Shown here: positions 63,579 through 64,000 of the stretch, one piece after another | Layout: the number at the start of each line of letters is the position of its first letter | Position numbering within the stretch: position 1 is the stretch's first letter | Assembly: GCF_051465645.1 (NCBI RefSeq) | Contig: NZ_CP195790.1 | Span: 2,356,001-2,420,000, forward strand | Origin: Planctomicrobium sp051465645 | Lineage (GTDB): Bacteria > Planctomycetota > Planctomycetia > Planctomycetales > Planctomycetaceae | DNA length: 64,000 nucleotides | Reading direction: 5' to 3' | Position numbers and translations under genes: made by a program | The notes under the pieces: model-generated | The model's database searches: none | The model's input: the letters and a program-made list of their open reading frames with translations, nothing else | What the model was told of the DNA's origin: nothing

Positions 63579-64000
63579 CTATTTGGCCAGCACGGATTCT
63601 GCACCATCTCCGGTTGCAGTCGCCTGCATCACTTCTGTCACTGTCGTCGCAGGCTGAAAATCAGATCTCAGATCCGTTGACCCCTTCCGCTCTGTGACCG
63701 TTGTGGAAGTCCACTTCACGATTCCAAACGGAAACTCAGGGGCGAGCGTGACTTCACTGTTCGTGGTAATGCGAGCCATCGCTGTCTCGGTCACTCGACT
63801 TCCAGTTTCGACTTTGCCGGAGAATGAACCAGCCTGCACTGTCACCTGTTCGCTGGCTTCTGGGACATTCTTCTCAGGGTAATGCTGCATCAATGAAACA
63901 AACGGATACAGCTGAAAGACTCCGGCTGTGATCTCTTCAACAGCAGCGTCACCGCTTTTACGGGACCCCTTAATAACAGGCAGATGCGAAATAAACGCCT
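63579..64000 (-). CDS. C-terminal part of a hypothetical protein, cut by the window edge
   Basis: The frame is open to the right edge on the minus strand, giving about 140 residues of a longer protein. It is beta-rich (VQAGSFSGKVETGSRVTETA, FPFGIVKWTSTTVTER) and Thr/Val-rich, without cofactor motifs. Family not recognised. Confidence 0.55.
   Translation of the reverse strand, partial: AFISHLPVIKGSRKSGDAAVEEITAGVFQLYPFVSLMQHYPEKNVPEASEQVTVQAGSFSGKVETGSRVTETAMARITTNSEVTLAPEFPFGIVKWTSTTVTERKGSTDLRSDFQPATTVTEVMQATATGDGAESVLAK

Overview
The window looks like chromosomal DNA of a planctomycete (Planctomycetota). This is inferred from gene content: a glutamine-amidotransferase-like membrane protein beside a caspase-like protein, a membrane-tethered Ser/Thr kinase, PQQ-propeller and metallophosphoesterase proteins, an SPFH-GYF protein, long intergenic gaps, scattered housekeeping genes and weak or missing Shine-Dalgarno signals. 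GC looks moderate by eye. No species is named because no search was possible.

Layout. Positions 1-11700 hold a 5'-truncated amidotransferase-like membrane protein, a caspase-like secreted protein, a Ser/Thr kinase, a HAD phosphatase, an RluA-type pseudouridine synthase, a GlcD-type FAD oxidase, a glycine-zipper lipoprotein and small proteins. Positions 11831-14461 are a compact element of about 2.6 kb bounded by 60-bp direct repeats of tRNA-Leu(CAA). It carries an HTH protein, a leaderless, apparently self-regulated RHH repressor, a zinc-ribbon/PDZ membrane protein, three hairpins with an identical loop, and a frameshifted remnant resembling the N-terminus of an integrase. It has no intact recombinase. 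Positions 14799-21000 hold an acyltransferase and the minus-strand genes rplY-pth-rpsF-ssb-rplI-dnaB. Positions 21151-41107 hold cutA, lipoproteins, ygfZ, two glycosyltransferases, a sugar-phosphate transferase, glnS, a metallophosphoesterase and a PQQ protein, several separated by strong bidirectional terminators.

Positions 42215-56652 are the most striking region: a compact lipid/polyketide locus on the plus strand. It encodes a thioester-reductase-like protein with an SCP2-like tail and a 2754-residue megasynthase (KS, catalytically dead CLF-like KS, AT, two PUFA-type ACPs, KR, DH). These are followed by a Rieske oxygenase, an SDR with the FabL-type Y-x6-K motif, an HHxxxDG acyltransferase and a dedicated Sfp-type phosphopantetheinyl transferase. 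The synthase has no enoyl reductase domain, so the FabL-like protein may supply that step in trans. Reductive release, oxygenation and esterification would then give a specialised long-chain lipid; the product is unknown.

Positions 56866-64000 hold a glucose-dehydrogenase-like MDR protein, thiL, an SPFH-GYF protein, an imperfect inverted repeat, an orphan mraZ, a CobA-HemD fusion and a truncated gene at the right edge. Function calls rest on motifs and remembered family resemblance. No alignment, structure or expression data were available.
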